The notes beneath the pieces were generated by a model. It saw nothing but the letters and a program-made list of their open reading frames with translations. It was not told the origin of the DNA and searched no databases. 64,000 bases of DNA from Caproicibacterium amylolyticum (lineage in GTDB: Bacteria > Bacillota > Clostridia > Oscillospirales > Acutalibacteraceae): the NCBI RefSeq assembly GCF_014467055.1, contig NZ_CP060696.1:248001-312000 (forward strand), written 5' to 3'. The position numbers and the translations under genes are program-made. Positions 1 to 9,288 of the stretch are shown one piece after another (the stretch's first letter is position 1; the number at the start of each line of letters is the position of its first letter).

Positions 1-1400
1 TGCTGTCCTTCATGCACATGTTTCTGCAAAAAATGCAGCGCCCGCACGCGCTTGGCACTGTCCACGCAAAACGTTTCAATGACCTGCCTGCCGGGGGGCA
101 GCTCATCAATTACAGAAATGTCCAAATCTCCGTAAATCATAAGTGCCAGCGTGCGCGGAATCGGCGTGGCACTCATAACCAGCACATGGGTGCCTTTGGA
201 TTTTTCCGCCAGTGCGGTGCGCTGGTTAACGCCGAAACGGTGCTGTTCGTCGGTAATGACCAGCCCGAGATTTTGGAACTGCACATCCGGCGTTAAAAGT
301 GCGTGTGTGCCAATCAGCAGCTGGATGGTGCCGTCCAGAATACCCGTTTTGGCACCCGCCTTTTCCTTCGCTTTCATCGAACCGGTCAGCAGTCCGACCC
401 GGATGCCGGCAGGTTCCAGCATCTTTGTCAGGGAGTCATAGTGCTGGTGCGCCAGAATATCAGTCGGCGCCATCAGCACCGCCTGCATTCCGTTTTGTAT
501 GACGGTATGGCAGCAGGCGGCGGCGACTGCCGTTTTGCCGCTGCCAACGTCGCCCTGCACCAGTCGGTTCATCGGCCAGCCGCTTTGCATATCTGCAACT
601 GCTTCTTGTGCGGCGCGCTTTTGTGCGCTCGTGGGGGAAAACGGAAGAAGTTTCCAGAAGTCATCAAGGCAGTTTTTCTGCACAACAAATCCGCTTTTTT
701 CACGGGTGCGGCTTTTCATAGTGAGCAGGCCGAGCTGCAGCACCAGCAGTTCTTCAAAAGCAAGGCGCCGCCGCGCGACCTCCATGCTTTCCGTATTTTC
801 CGGCTGATGGATACTCTCCAGAGCGTAGCGCAATTCACACAGACTGTACTGTTGGCGAATCTCCTGCGGAATTGGGTCACGCATTACATCCGGCAACAGT
901 TGAAGTGTTTCCTTCACCACGGCTTCGATAATCCGGCTGGAAAGTCCTTTGGTCTGCGGATAAATCGGCCGCAGGCCGGGGCATTGCCCCTCTTTTGCAA
1001 ATACCGGAGCGGCCATCTGCCGCTTTCGCTGATTGAGTGTAATTTTTCCGTAAAAGATATAGCGGATGCCGCTGCTCAGTAAGTTCTGAATATACTGGTT
1101 GTTAAAGAAAGTAAGTTCCAGCGGCGTACCCTCTTCGTCTGCGGTGTGCACATGGGTGAGCATGACACCGGAGTGCGCAAATACCGGCGCACCAACGCTT
1201 TTCACAGTGGCACGCACGGCACAGGGGATGTCCAGCGGCGCCTGCAGCACGGTATAGGGATTACTCCAGTCCTCGTAAGCGCGTGGATACAGGCGCAGCA
1301 AAGCGCCGGCAGTGGGCACACCGAGTTTTTGGAAAAGCTCTGCGCGTTTACTGCCGACGCCTTTTAATTCTGTGATGGGTTTTGCAAATAAAGAAGCCAT
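1..1400 (-). CDS. recG: ATP-dependent DNA helicase RecG (3' end cut by window edge)
   Basis: RecG is a branched-DNA helicase that remodels stalled replication forks and Holliday junctions. Reading the minus strand from the ATG at 1400 gives about 466 residues. The N-terminal wedge/OB region is followed by a Walker A segment QGDVGSGKT near residue 280 and a Walker B-like box TDEQHRFG. The usual length is near 680 aa, so roughly the last 200 residues (helicase C-terminal domain) lie outside the window. The start overlaps the stop of fakA as TAATG, which suggests translational coupling. fakA next to recG is the arrangement also known from Bacillus (yloV-recG region). Confidence 0.95.
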   Translation of the reverse strand, partial: MASLFAKPITELKGVGSKRAELFQKLGVPTAGALLRLYPRAYEDWSNPYTVLQAPLDIPCAVRATVKSVGAPVFAHSGVMLTHVHTADEEGTPLELTFFNNQYIQNLLSSGIRYIFYGKITLNQRKRQMAAPVFAKEGQCPGLRPIYPQTKGLSSRIIEAVVKETLQLLPDVMRDPIPQEIRQQYSLCELRYALESIHQPENTESMEVARRRLAFEELLVLQLGLLTMKSRTREKSGFVVQKNCLDDFWKLLPFSPTSAQKRAAQEAVADMQSGWPMNRLVQGDVGSGKTAVAAACCHTVIQNGMQAVLMAPTDILAHQHYDSLTKMLEPAGIRVGLLTGSMKAKEKAGAKTGILDGTIQLLIGTHALLTPDVQFQNLGLVITDEQHRFGVNQRTALAEKSKGTHVLVMSATPIPRTLALMIYGDLDISVIDELPPGRQVIETFCVDSAKRVRALHFLQKHVHEGQ

Positions 1401-3067
1401 TATTCTACCGAAATGAGGAAGTAGTGAATGGGCTGACCGCCGTTCACCAGTGTGATTTCAATGTCAGAGCCGATTTTGGACTTAATGCGGTTGTAAGCGT
1501 CGTTCGCTTGTTCCTCTGTAATATCTTCACCGTAAATAATCGTAATGAATGCTGTGGAACGGTTGACCATGGAGCGGGTCAGCTTTGAGCAGGTGTGCAC
1601 AATGTCCTTTTCAATAAAGGTCAGTTTGCCGTTCACCAAGCCGAGGATATCGCCTTCTTTAATGCGGTGGCCGCCAAACTCACTGTCACGCGCGGCAAAG
1701 GTGACGGTTCCGGTTTCTACATTGCCGGCGGCTTCCATCATCTTGACAGCGTTAACTTCGCAGGAAGTGTCGGGGTCATAAGCCAGCATTGCGGAAAGAC
1801 CCTGCGGGATAGTGCGTGTGGGCAGCACCATGACTTTGCGGTCTTTTACCAGCGGAATGACCTGCTCTGCCGCCATGGTAATATTTTTGTTGTTCGGCAG
1901 CACCAGCACAGTTTTGCCCGGAGTGGCCAGAACTGCTTCTAAAATATCCTCGGTACTGGGATTCATGGTCTGTCCGCCGCTGACCACATGTGTGCAGCCA
2001 AGATCAGTAAAGAGCGTTTTAAGACCATTACCGGCGGCAACAGCAACAAAACCGACTTCTTCGGTAGGCTCAACTGGCTTCAGCGCTTTTTTTTCCGCTT
2101 TTGCTTTTGCAGCGTCATTAGCTTCTTTCGCCTTGCGATGCTGTTCCTTCATGTTTTCAATTTTTACAGTCAGCAGTTGGCCGTAGGCCAGGGCAGCCTC
2201 CAGTACACGGTCAGGTTCCTCTGTGTGGACATGCGTTTTAATGATATCTTCGTCCGCGACCACAACAACGCAGTCGCCAATGGTCTGCAGGAAATTGCGC
2301 AGTTCCTCCGGATCTTTGCGCGCGTTCTTTTCACGGCTGACAATGAATTCTGTGCAGTAGGTGAAGCGGATGTCCTGGTCAAACTCCGCAGCGGCACTGC
2401 GGAAAGAATCTTCGCTGTTAAGGTCAGCAGCCACTTCTTCGCTTTCACTCTGAATAATGACGTTGTCGCGCAGTACACTCATCATGCCCTCAAAAATGCA
2501 GCAAAGGCCTTTGCCGCCGGCATCCACAACACCGGCCTTTTTCAGCACCGGCAGCTGCTCCGGCGTTTGTGCAAGGGCTTCTTCTGCACCGTCGCAAACA
2601 GCGGTCCAGACATACAAGGCATCATCATCAATTTCTGCAGCAGCTTTTGCCTTTTCGCTTGCTACGCGGGAAACGGTAAGGATGGTGCCTTCGGTGGGTT
2701 TCATAACTGCTTTGTAAGCAGCCGCTACACCGAGGCCGAGCGCATTGGCAAGGTCACTGCCGTTGACGGTTTGCATGTCTTTGACACCGTCAGCGAAACC
2801 GCGGAACAGCAGGGACAAAATCACACCGGAGTTGCCGCGTGCGCCGCGCAGCATACCGGAAGCGGCAATGCGGGCAACTTCGGAAACTGCGCCGCCCTCT
2901 GCTTTCTGCAGTTCTGCAGAAGCGTTGGCCATTGTCATGGACATATTGGTGCCGGTATCTCCGTCCGGCACAGGAAAAATATTCAGTTCATCAATGCTGT
3001 TCCGGTGTTTCGCGATATTATTCGCGCCGGAAATCATTGCATTACGCAAAAGTGTTCCGTTTATCAT
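1400..3067 (-). CDS. fakA: Fatty acid kinase subunit FakA-like (DAK/DhaL domain protein, YloV family)
   Basis: This 555-aa protein begins with a DhaL-type nucleotide-binding domain: PDGDTGTN at residues 34-41 is the metal/ATP motif of dihydroxyacetone-kinase-like proteins. It continues into the long YloV C-terminal region. In the known family, FakA phosphorylates exogenous fatty acids presented by a FakB (DegV) carrier. No FakB is visible here. The start is supported by an AAAGGAG box 7 nt upstream. The stop overlaps the recG start, and a sigma-A-type promoter lies at 3145-3173. Confidence is high for the family and slightly lower for the exact substrate. Confidence 0.92.
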   Translation of the reverse strand: MINGTLLRNAMISGANNIAKHRNSIDELNIFPVPDGDTGTNMSMTMANASAELQKAEGGAVSEVARIAASGMLRGARGNSGVILSLLFRGFADGVKDMQTVNGSDLANALGLGVAAAYKAVMKPTEGTILTVSRVASEKAKAAAEIDDDALYVWTAVCDGAEEALAQTPEQLPVLKKAGVVDAGGKGLCCIFEGMMSVLRDNVIIQSESEEVAADLNSEDSFRSAAAEFDQDIRFTYCTEFIVSREKNARKDPEELRNFLQTIGDCVVVVADEDIIKTHVHTEEPDRVLEAALAYGQLLTVKIENMKEQHRKAKEANDAAKAKAEKKALKPVEPTEEVGFVAVAAGNGLKTLFTDLGCTHVVSGGQTMNPSTEDILEAVLATPGKTVLVLPNNKNITMAAEQVIPLVKDRKVMVLPTRTIPQGLSAMLAYDPDTSCEVNAVKMMEAAGNVETGTVTFAARDSEFGGHRIKEGDILGLVNGKLTFIEKDIVHTCSKLTRSMVNRSTAFITIIYGEDITEEQANDAYNRIKSKIGSDIEITLVNGGQPIHYFLISVE

Positions 3068-3144
3068 GAGAAAGCTCCTTTGGAAACTTTATTTTATAGA
3101 CGCTAAGGGGTCTTCCGGCGTCTGCCATTCCTTTTTTTAGTATC

Positions 3145-3173
3145 AGTATACCATAGAAATTATGCGGTTTCAA
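3145..3173 (-). promoter_or_regulatory. Promoter of fakA-recG
   Basis: On the minus strand there is TTGAAA (3173-3168), a 17-nt spacer and TATACT (3150-3145). The transcript would carry an inverted repeat AGACGC/GCGTCT (about 3098-3123) just before the fakA ribosome binding site. The promoter is read from the sequence; a role for the 5' hairpin is not established. Confidence 0.7.
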
Positions 3174-3237
3174 CAGCAACTTCCCGCCGCGCTGGGAGTT
3201 TGCTGTGCAAAAATGCGGGGAGAAGCCTCAAAACCTG

Positions 3238-4005
3238 CTACCGCAGTTCCAGCCGCTCGGCGCTGCGGCAGCGGCCGGTTGCATCGTCAATTTCAAACAG
3301 GCAGCAGTCCATCTTGCAGGGGCCGTCCTGTACGAGGTCAAAACGCACAGGCATCTGCGTTTTCATTTTGTGGATGGTCAGTTCCGGCTGCACACCGAGC
3401 ACGGACTCCACCGTGCCGGTCATGCCGAGGTCTGAAATATAGCCTGTGCCTTTTGGCAGCACACATTCATCTGCGGTTTGCACGTGGGTATGAGTGCCCC
3501 AAAGGGCGCTGACGCGGCCGTCCAGATAGTATCCCATGCTGCGCTTTTCACCGGTTGCTTCTGCGTGAAAATCCACTACCGTAATTTTAGGCGTATCGTT
3601 GAGCAGTGCGTCTGCGGTGAAAAACGGATTGTCCAGCGGATCCATATAAACAGTACCCATCAGGTTTAAAATGCCAACCTGCGTGCGCCCCATGTCATAG
3701 ACAAAGTAGCCGCGGCCTGGTGCACCGGCGGGAAAGTTCGCGGGGCGCAGCAGCTGTTCACACTCGTCATAGGTGTCGTAACTCTCTTTTCGGCGGAAGC
3801 TGTGGTTTCCGGAAGTCAGTGCATCCACACCGCTGTCCAGCAGGTAGCGCACAGAAGAGGGTGTCAGGCCATTTCCGTCTGCACTGTTTTCTCCGTTAGC
3901 GATCACCAGATTCACCGCTTTCAGTTTCTTCAGCGGCGGAAGTTTTTCGCGCAGAAAGCGGCAGCCCACGCTGCCAACTACATCACCAATGGCAAGTATA
4001 TTCAT
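3238..4005 (-). CDS. ymdB: YmdB-type metallophosphoesterase (TIGR00282 family)
   Basis: This 255-aa calcineurin-like phosphoesterase has the family signature in order: GDVVGSVG at the N-terminus, NGENSADGNG, SGNHSF and GTHTHVQTADE. B. subtilis YmdB hydrolyses 2',3'-cyclic AMP and influences biofilm and motility decisions. The start at 4005 (MNILAIGDVVG) is preferred over an upstream in-frame ATG because AAAAGGAG precedes it directly and family members begin there. It lies downstream of rny, the conserved rny-ymdB order, with a terminator-like hairpin in the gap. Confidence 0.93.
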   Translation of the reverse strand: MNILAIGDVVGSVGCRFLREKLPPLKKLKAVNLVIANGENSADGNGLTPSSVRYLLDSGVDALTSGNHSFRRKESYDTYDECEQLLRPANFPAGAPGRGYFVYDMGRTQVGILNLMGTVYMDPLDNPFFTADALLNDTPKITVVDFHAEATGEKRSMGYYLDGRVSALWGTHTHVQTADECVLPKGTGYISDLGMTGTVESVLGVQPELTIHKMKTQMPVRFDLVQDGPCKMDCCLFEIDDATGRCRSAERLELR

Positions 4006-4033
4006 GAGGGTTCTCCTTTTGTATGACGAAAGT

Positions 4034-4077
4034 AAAAAACAAAAACTGCCGCAGAACACAGATATGTGCTGCAGCAG
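4034..4077 (-). terminator. Intrinsic terminator between rny and ymdB
   Basis: The minus-strand RNA forms a stem of about 13 bp (4065-4077 with 4046-4058, one mismatch and a few G-U pairs) followed by an interrupted U tract (TTTTTGTTTTTT). It sits in the 79-nt gap between rny and ymdB, so it may reduce read-through rather than fully separate the two genes. Confidence 0.55.
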
Positions 4078-4084
4078 CAAAGAA

Positions 4085-5638
4085 CTATTTTGCGAAGTCC
4101 GTAGCCCGGCTTTCACGGATAATGTTTACCTTAATCTGGCCCGGATACTCCAAATCGGACTCGATTTTTTTGCAGATGTCATGTGCCAGCAGGGTCATTT
4201 TATCATCTGTAACGACTTCCGGCTTAACAATTACGCGAATTTCACGTCCGGCCTGAATCGCATAGCAGCGTTCCACACCGTCAAATCCGGAGGCGACTTC
4301 CTCCAGCTTTTCAAGACGTTTGATATAGTTCTCCACGTTTTCACGGCGGGCACCGGGGCGTGCTGCACTGATGGCATCCGCTGCCTGTACCAGACAGGCG
4401 ATGACGGTTTTTGGTTCAATGTCATTGTGGTGGGCGGCGATTGCATGAATGACTGCTTCGCTTTCTTTGTACTTGCGGGCAACATCCACACCAATGTCAA
4501 CGTGGGAGCCTTCAATTTCGTGGTCAAGTGCCTTACCAATATCATGCAGTAGGCCGGCACGGCGTGCCATGGTCGGGTCAAGTCCCAGTTCAGAAGCCAT
4601 GATTCCGGAAATGGACGCAACCTCCAGAGAATGGTCAAGCACGTTCTGACCGTAACTTGTGCGGTACTTCAAGCGGCCCAGCAGTTTGATGAGCTCCGGA
4701 TGAATGCCGGTGACCCCGGTCTGCAAAATGGCGTTTTCACCGGCCTGCTTGATGGTGGTTTCCACCTCGCGGCGGGCTTTTTCGACAGTTTCCTCAATGC
4801 GTGCGGGGTGAATGCGGCCGTCGGAAATCAGTTTTTCAAGGGCAACGCGGGCAATCTCACGGCGAACCGGCTCAAAGCTGGAAATTGTGATAGCCTCCGG
4901 TGTGTCGTCAATAATCAGGTCAACACCGGTCAGTGTTTCAATTGTGCGGATGTTGCGGCCTTCGCGGCCGATGATGCGGCCCTTCATTTCGTCATTCGGC
5001 AGCGGCACAACAGAAATGGTTGCTTCCGAAACGTGGTCTGCCGCGCAGCGCTGAATCGCCATGGAGATGATTTCGCGTGCGGAGTTGTCGGCATCATCCT
5101 TGGTTTGCTGCTCGAAATCGCGCAGCTTTACTGCCTTTTCGTGCTGAATGTCAGATTCAAACTGCTTGAGCAGGTAATCCTTTGCCTGCTCGGCGGTGAA
5201 GCCGGAGATTCGCTCCAGGGCCTCCACCTGCTCCTGCTTAACGGCCTCTGCTTCTGTCAGACGTTCGTCAGCCTGTTTGTTCTTTTTGGTCAGCTTTTCT
5301 TCTTTGCTCTCCAGACTTTCCAGCTTTTTGTCCAGATTTTCTTCCTTTTGCTGAACACGGCGTTCCTGACGCTGCATTTCTTTGCGCCGGTCATTGATTT
5401 CCCGGTCCGCATCCGAGCGCAGACGATGCAGTTCATCTTTGCCTTCCAAAATGGTTTCTTTCTTTTTTGCCTCTGCCGCCTTAATGGCATCATTTACAAT
5501 CCGCTTTGCTTCCTCTTCAGCGGAGCCAATGGCAAGCTCAGCGGTTTGCTTGCGGTGACGTTCACCAAGGGAAAATCCGGCGAAGCCGCCCACCACAAGA
5601 CCTACAATACACAGAACAATTACGATGACAGGATTCAT
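4085..5638 (-). CDS. rny: Ribonuclease Y
   Basis: RNase Y is the membrane-anchored endoribonuclease that starts bulk mRNA decay in Firmicutes. The 517-aa protein shows an N-terminal transmembrane helix (residues 3-24) and a long charged coiled coil (about 30-190). Next comes a KH domain with [13 protein letters not shown] (about 215-228), then an HD domain with HSLEVA and the metal pair [10 protein letters not shown]. Length and domain order match the family (about 520 aa). The start is preceded by GAGGAGGTG. The ymdB neighbour is conserved. Confidence 0.97.
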   Translation of the reverse strand: MNPVIVIVLCIVGLVVGGFAGFSLGERHRKQTAELAIGSAEEEAKRIVNDAIKAAEAKKKETILEGKDELHRLRSDADREINDRRKEMQRQERRVQQKEENLDKKLESLESKEEKLTKKNKQADERLTEAEAVKQEQVEALERISGFTAEQAKDYLLKQFESDIQHEKAVKLRDFEQQTKDDADNSAREIISMAIQRCAADHVSEATISVVPLPNDEMKGRIIGREGRNIRTIETLTGVDLIIDDTPEAITISSFEPVRREIARVALEKLISDGRIHPARIEETVEKARREVETTIKQAGENAILQTGVTGIHPELIKLLGRLKYRTSYGQNVLDHSLEVASISGIMASELGLDPTMARRAGLLHDIGKALDHEIEGSHVDIGVDVARKYKESEAVIHAIAAHHNDIEPKTVIACLVQAADAISAARPGARRENVENYIKRLEKLEEVASGFDGVERCYAIQAGREIRVIVKPEVVTDDKMTLLAHDICKKIESDLEYPGQIKVNIIRESRATDFAK

Positions 5639-5730
5639 TTTTGAGCACCTCCTCTGTCCCGGAAAGCGCCCTTTCTGCCTTGCATAACAGATATGGAATT
5701 ATCGTGTAAAGAATTTCTTATTTTTATACA

Positions 5731-5898
5731 CAAAGCGACCCATCCCTTGCGCGGTGGGCCTTTTCATCGGGCAAGCCCCAATGAGCTGTTTGCCAATCTA
5801 TCTGCTGGAGCAAAAATGGTGCTTCCAGTGGACTCTGCAGCTGCACGGTAAGCGCGTTCGCATATTTCAGTTTCTTTGAAAAGCGAAGGGACTTTGGC
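5731..5898 (+). ncRNA. Candidate structured RNA, possibly 6S-like
   Basis: The interval between the divergent rny and thrS genes folds into a rod on the plus strand. A closing stem pairs TCCCTTGCGC (from 5743) with GCGAAGGGA (5883-5891). An inner helix pairs GTTTGCC with GGTAAGC. A terminal arm pairs CTGGAGCA with TGCTTCCAG. Between the first two helices lies a large internal bubble whose 3' side can form a small GCG-TT-CGC hairpin. This layout and size (about 170 nt) resemble 6S RNA. A possible -10 (TATACA, 5725-5730) precedes it, but the -35 is weak. The identification is inference from a hand fold only. Confidence 0.4.
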
Positions 5899-6138
5899 AA
5901 ACTGCATTAATTTAAAATTCATTTTAGTGAAGAAACCGGGGGCACAGCCCCGGAAAATGCATAATCACGCATCTTATGAATAATTGTATAACGTTTATGA
6001 CCCAAATGTCAAGAAAAGATGCATCCTTTTGCAAGAATTCCTGCAAATAGTTTTCCCCGTTTTCCATGAAACAAAAATTGACCGGAAAATTTAGCGGTAA
6101 TGATGTATCTTTTTGTATGAAAAAATACAAAGCTGTCA

Positions 6139-6167
6139 TTGACAAGGTACCGGCAAAGTGCTATGAT
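6139..6167 (+). promoter_or_regulatory. Promoter of the thrS T-box transcript
   Basis: A perfect -35 TTGACA (6139-6144), a 17-nt spacer and TATGAT (6162-6167) lie just upstream of the T-box leader. This is one of the strongest sigma-A promoters in the window. Confidence 0.85.
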
Positions 6168-6173
6168 ACACTC

Positions 6174-6420
6174 AAAACCGGATAAAATAAATCGTTGATG
6201 AGGAAGCCGCGCTTCCTCCTGCAGCAGAGAGCGGGTGCCATTGGCTGAAAGCACCTGCAGCAGGTAAGCGCACATGCTACCGCCTCTGAGTGTGTGCCGA
6301 TGAGGCACGCCGGCACGGCGCCGTTACCTGCTGCTTTAAGATGCACCGCACTTTGGTGTAATCTGGGTGGAACCGCGAGATTACCGTCTTGCCCCAGCTT
6401 CTGGGGCAGGACGTTTTTTT
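6174..6420 (+). promoter_or_regulatory. T-box riboswitch leader (threonine)
   Basis: The leader has the hallmark T-box sequence TGGGTGGAACCGCG at 6364-6377, an AGAGAG-type stem I segment near 6225 and an intrinsic terminator. The terminator has a 13-bp stem (6385-6397 with 6401-6413), a 3-nt loop and seven T residues. The likely specifier codon is ACC (6279-6281), which fits threonine and the downstream thrS gene. In this family, uncharged tRNA pairs with the specifier and the T-box bulge to prevent termination. The specifier position is inferred by comparison with the ilvB leader in this window. Confidence 0.93.
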
Positions 6421-6494
6421 ATGGTTTCTTATCTTCGCAGCTTTTCCGGCTTTTCCGCTTGTATCCAAATCAATCATTAAAGGAGAGGTTTTCC

Positions 6495-8405
6495 ATGATA
6501 AAAGTCACTTTAAAGGGTGATGTGCGGGAGTTTGAGTCCGGCACCACAGTGGCCGAGGTTGCCAAAAGCATTGGCGCAGGACTTTACAAGGCTGCATGTG
6601 CCGGCCGTGTAGACGGGCAGGTCGTTGACCTGCGCACTGCACTGACTGCGGACTGCACCCTCGAAATCCTGACATTTGAAAACGAGGACGGCAAAAAGGC
6701 TTACTGGCACACCACATCCCATATTATGGCACAGGCTGTGCAGCATCTTTTCCCAGAGGCAAAGTTTGCAATCGGCCCGGCAATCGAGAATGGTTTCTAC
6801 TATGATTTCGATTTGCCACGCACCCTGACTCCGGAAGACCTGACCGCGATTGAAGCGGAAATGAAGAAGCTCATTAAGCAGAACATCCCGCTGGAACGTG
6901 TTGAAGTTCCGGCAGAGGAAGCTCTGAAGATGATGGAAGACCTGAAGCAGGATTACAAAGTCGAACTGATTAAAGAGCACAGCGGCAAGGGTGAAAAGAT
7001 TTCTTTCTACAAGCAGGGCGATTACATTGACCTGTGCGCAGGCCCGCACCTGATGAGCACTGGCTGTGTAAAGGCAGTTAAGCTGACAAACTGCACCGGC
7101 GCTTACTGGCGTGCGGATGCAAACAACAAGATGCTGCAGCGTGTTTACGGCATTTCTTTCCCCAAGACTGCTGACCTGGACCAGTACGTCAATATGCTGG
7201 AAGAAGCCAAGAAGCGCGACCACCGCAAGTTGGGCCGTGACCTTGAACTGTTTACTATTCTGGAGGAAGGCCCCGGCTTCCCGTTCTTCCTGCCAAAAGG
7301 CATGATTCTGCAGAACCTGCTGATGGATTACTGGCGCGATGTGCATAAAAAGGCTGGCTATCAGGAAATCTCAACGCCGGTCATCCTTAGCCGCAAGCTG
7401 TGGGAACGCAGCGGCCACTGGGCGCACTACAAAGACAATATGTACACAACCGTGATTGATGACGAAGACTACGCCATTAAGCCGATGAACTGCCCCGGCG
7501 GCATGCTGGTTTACAAAACCAAGATGCGTTCCTACAAAGATCTGCCGCTGCGCATGGGTGAAGTCGGCTTGGTGCACCGTCACGAGCTTTCCGGTGCTTT
7601 GCACGGCCTGATGCGTGTGCGTTGCTTCCATCAGGATGATGCGCACATCTTTATGACACCGGAACAGATGAAGAGCGAGATTCAGGGCGTTGTGCGGCTG
7701 ATTGACAGCGTGTACAAAACATTCGGTTTCTCTTATTTCATTGAGCTTTCCACTATGCCGGAAGACCACATGGGCGACAAAGCTACATGGGACAACGCAA
7801 CGCAGATCCTGCGTGACGCCGTGACTGAGCTGGGCTACAACTACGAAGTCAATGAGGGCGACGGCGCGTTCTACGGCCCGAAGCTGGACTTCCACCTGCG
7901 CGACTGCCTTGGCCGTACCTGGCAGTGCGGCACCATCCAGCTGGACTTCCAGCTGCCGGAGCGCTTTGAACTGGAGTACACCGGCGCCGATGGCCAAAAG
8001 CACCGCCCGATTATGCTGCACCGCGTGGTGTTCGGCTCTATCGAGCGTTTCATCGGTATTCTTATCGAGCACTTTGCCGGTGCGTTCCCGATTTGGCTTT
8101 CTCCTGTACAGGTACAGATTCTGCCGATTGCAGAGCGCCATCAGGAGTACGCACACAGGCTGCGTGACGAACTGGACGCAGCAGGCATCCGCGTAGAAGT
8201 GGACGACCGCAATGAAAAGATTGGCTACAAGATTCGTGAAGCACAGCTGCAGAAAACACCGTATATGCTGGTCATCGGCGACAAAGAAATGGAAAGCGAT
8301 AACATTTCCGTGCGTCACCGCAAGGCCGGCGACCTCGGTGCCATGTCCCTTGCGGACTTTGTTGCCCGTGTGAACAAAGAAGTTGCAGACAAAACACTGG
8401 ACTAG
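6495..8405 (+). CDS. thrS: Threonyl-tRNA synthetase
   Basis: The enzyme charges tRNA-Thr. The 636-aa protein contains an N-terminal TGS domain (about 1-62), an editing/SAD domain with HTTSH, a class II catalytic core with the zinc-site segment NCPGGM and RHELSGA, and the C-terminal anticodon-binding domain. Length is typical (about 640 aa). The start MIKVTLKG at 6495 follows AAGGAGAGG at the expected distance. A longer upstream reading frame is rejected because it runs through the T-box terminator. Confidence 0.97.
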   Translation: MIKVTLKGDVREFESGTTVAEVAKSIGAGLYKAACAGRVDGQVVDLRTALTADCTLEILTFENEDGKKAYWHTTSHIMAQAVQHLFPEAKFAIGPAIENGFYYDFDLPRTLTPEDLTAIEAEMKKLIKQNIPLERVEVPAEEALKMMEDLKQDYKVELIKEHSGKGEKISFYKQGDYIDLCAGPHLMSTGCVKAVKLTNCTGAYWRADANNKMLQRVYGISFPKTADLDQYVNMLEEAKKRDHRKLGRDLELFTILEEGPGFPFFLPKGMILQNLLMDYWRDVHKKAGYQEISTPVILSRKLWERSGHWAHYKDNMYTTVIDDEDYAIKPMNCPGGMLVYKTKMRSYKDLPLRMGEVGLVHRHELSGALHGLMRVRCFHQDDAHIFMTPEQMKSEIQGVVRLIDSVYKTFGFSYFIELSTMPEDHMGDKATWDNATQILRDAVTELGYNYEVNEGDGAFYGPKLDFHLRDCLGRTWQCGTIQLDFQLPERFELEYTGADGQKHRPIMLHRVVFGSIERFIGILIEHFAGAFPIWLSPVQVQILPIAERHQEYAHRLRDELDAAGIRVEVDDRNEKIGYKIREAQLQKTPYMLVIGDKEMESDNISVRHRKAGDLGAMSLADFVARVNKEVADKTLD

Positions 8406-8429
8406 AGCAGCCCTCAGGATTGTCAAAAA

Positions 8430-8492
8430 TTACTTTCTGCCGCTTTCTTAGAAAGCGACTAGGGGTGCGGGGGCAACGCCCGCCGCGACCTT
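8430..8492 (+). repeat. Solo end fragment of the dispersed MITE-like repeat
   Basis: The stretch TTACTTTCTGCCGCTTTC, the palindrome built on CTTTCTTAGAAAG, and a GC-rich CGGGGGCAACGCCCG hairpin match the terminal 60 or so bases of the element at 51174-52606 (reverse strand), ending at the shared CGCGACCTT. The rest of the element is absent here, so this is a truncated copy between thrS and the next gene. Confidence 0.75.
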
Positions 8493-8576
8493 GTATTTAG
8501 CATACTGAGAAGCAGGTCTGGGCTGCAAGCCCAGGGTGTTAGTAATTTGAACATTGCTCTAAGTTTTAGAATATAG

Positions 8577-8620
8577 CAAAAGCACTGGATGGGCTCTTAA
8601 CAGCCATCCAGTGCTTTTAT
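8577..8620. terminator. Bidirectional terminator, thrS / secreted protein
   Basis: AAAAGCACTGGATGG and its complement (8604-8618) form a long stem with A and T tracts on both sides. It can end thrS on the plus strand and the convergent gene at 8637 on the minus strand. Confidence 0.85.
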
Positions 8621-8636
8621 TATTGTATGGTTATTT

Positions 8637-9245
8637 TTAAGTGTAGGAGATTGGTTCACCGCATGGCATCACAGAAACAATGGAATCGATGCCAACCGGC
8701 TGGCCGCCGTTTTTGGCAAGCTGGCTGTTCACTTTCTGCACTTCCTGAAGTGCAGCCGCATTCGCCGCATCCGCGTCATAAATTCCTAAAAAATCGGAAA
8801 CTTCAATAAACGCATCATTGTTGCTGAATCCGCCTAAGTCATCCGGTAAAAGGCTTGCAGTGTAGAGATTTAGCTTTTGAAGATACTGCTTATAAGTTGC
8901 ATCTGTAAGTTCCGGCAAATTCCATTTTTTTGCGGAAAGCTTTATAAAGTTCCTATTGGCCGGCTGCTTTTTCATGATTTCCATAGCGCTTTTTGGGTCT
9001 TTCAGGCTGCACTGCAGGCGGTTCTTTTTGCCGTCAATCAGCAGCGCGGTTTTGTAGACAACCGGACCGTAGTGCCGCTGAAATTCTGCGCTCACTTGGC
9101 TTTTTTCATCTTTCAGAGTGAGTACTTGGATTGGCGAGGAAGTCTTGTAGGTGTTGTGTGACGCAAAAATGCCGGATGCGCCGCCGAAACAGACGGCTGC
9201 GGCAAGTGCAGCAGCCGCACAAACGGAAAGTAAGATTTTTTTCAT
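8637..9245 (-). CDS. Hypothetical secreted protein
   Basis: This 202-aa product is not recognised. Residues 1-28 form a typical signal peptide (KK, then a hydrophobic Ala-rich stretch, ending near SGIFAS), so the protein is probably exported. The mature part is about 170 aa, with one patch of dispersed Lys residues and a segment GGFSNNDAFIEVSDFLGIYD. The start at 9245 is set by GGGAGGAAG; an in-frame upstream start lacks a binding site. It has its own promoter (9289-9317) and lies 162 bp downstream of the blaI-type operon on the same strand, so a functional link to it is only possible. Confidence 0.75.
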   Translation of the reverse strand: MKKILLSVCAAAALAAAVCFGGASGIFASHNTYKTSSPIQVLTLKDEKSQVSAEFQRHYGPVVYKTALLIDGKKNRLQCSLKDPKSAMEIMKKQPANRNFIKLSAKKWNLPELTDATYKQYLQKLNLYTASLLPDDLGGFSNNDAFIEVSDFLGIYDADAANAAALQEVQKVNSQLAKNGGQPVGIDSIVSVMPCGEPISYT

Positions 9246-9288
9246 TTTGCTTCCTCCCTCAAAATCAAACAGATTTCTTATATGGTGT

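Noticed and set aside
1988..3106. 372-aa open frame antisense to fakA
   Set aside because: Mirror of the conserved fakA gene, no ribosome binding site or recognisable domain.
4631..5644. 337-aa open frame antisense to rny, with Phe/Leu-rich segments resembling membrane helices
   Set aside because: The hydrophobic runs arise from the complement of the Lys/Glu-rich coiled coil of RNase Y.
6294..6494. N-terminal extension of thrS by 67 codons
   Set aside because: It would translate the T-box and terminator; the conserved TGS start and binding site are at 6495.
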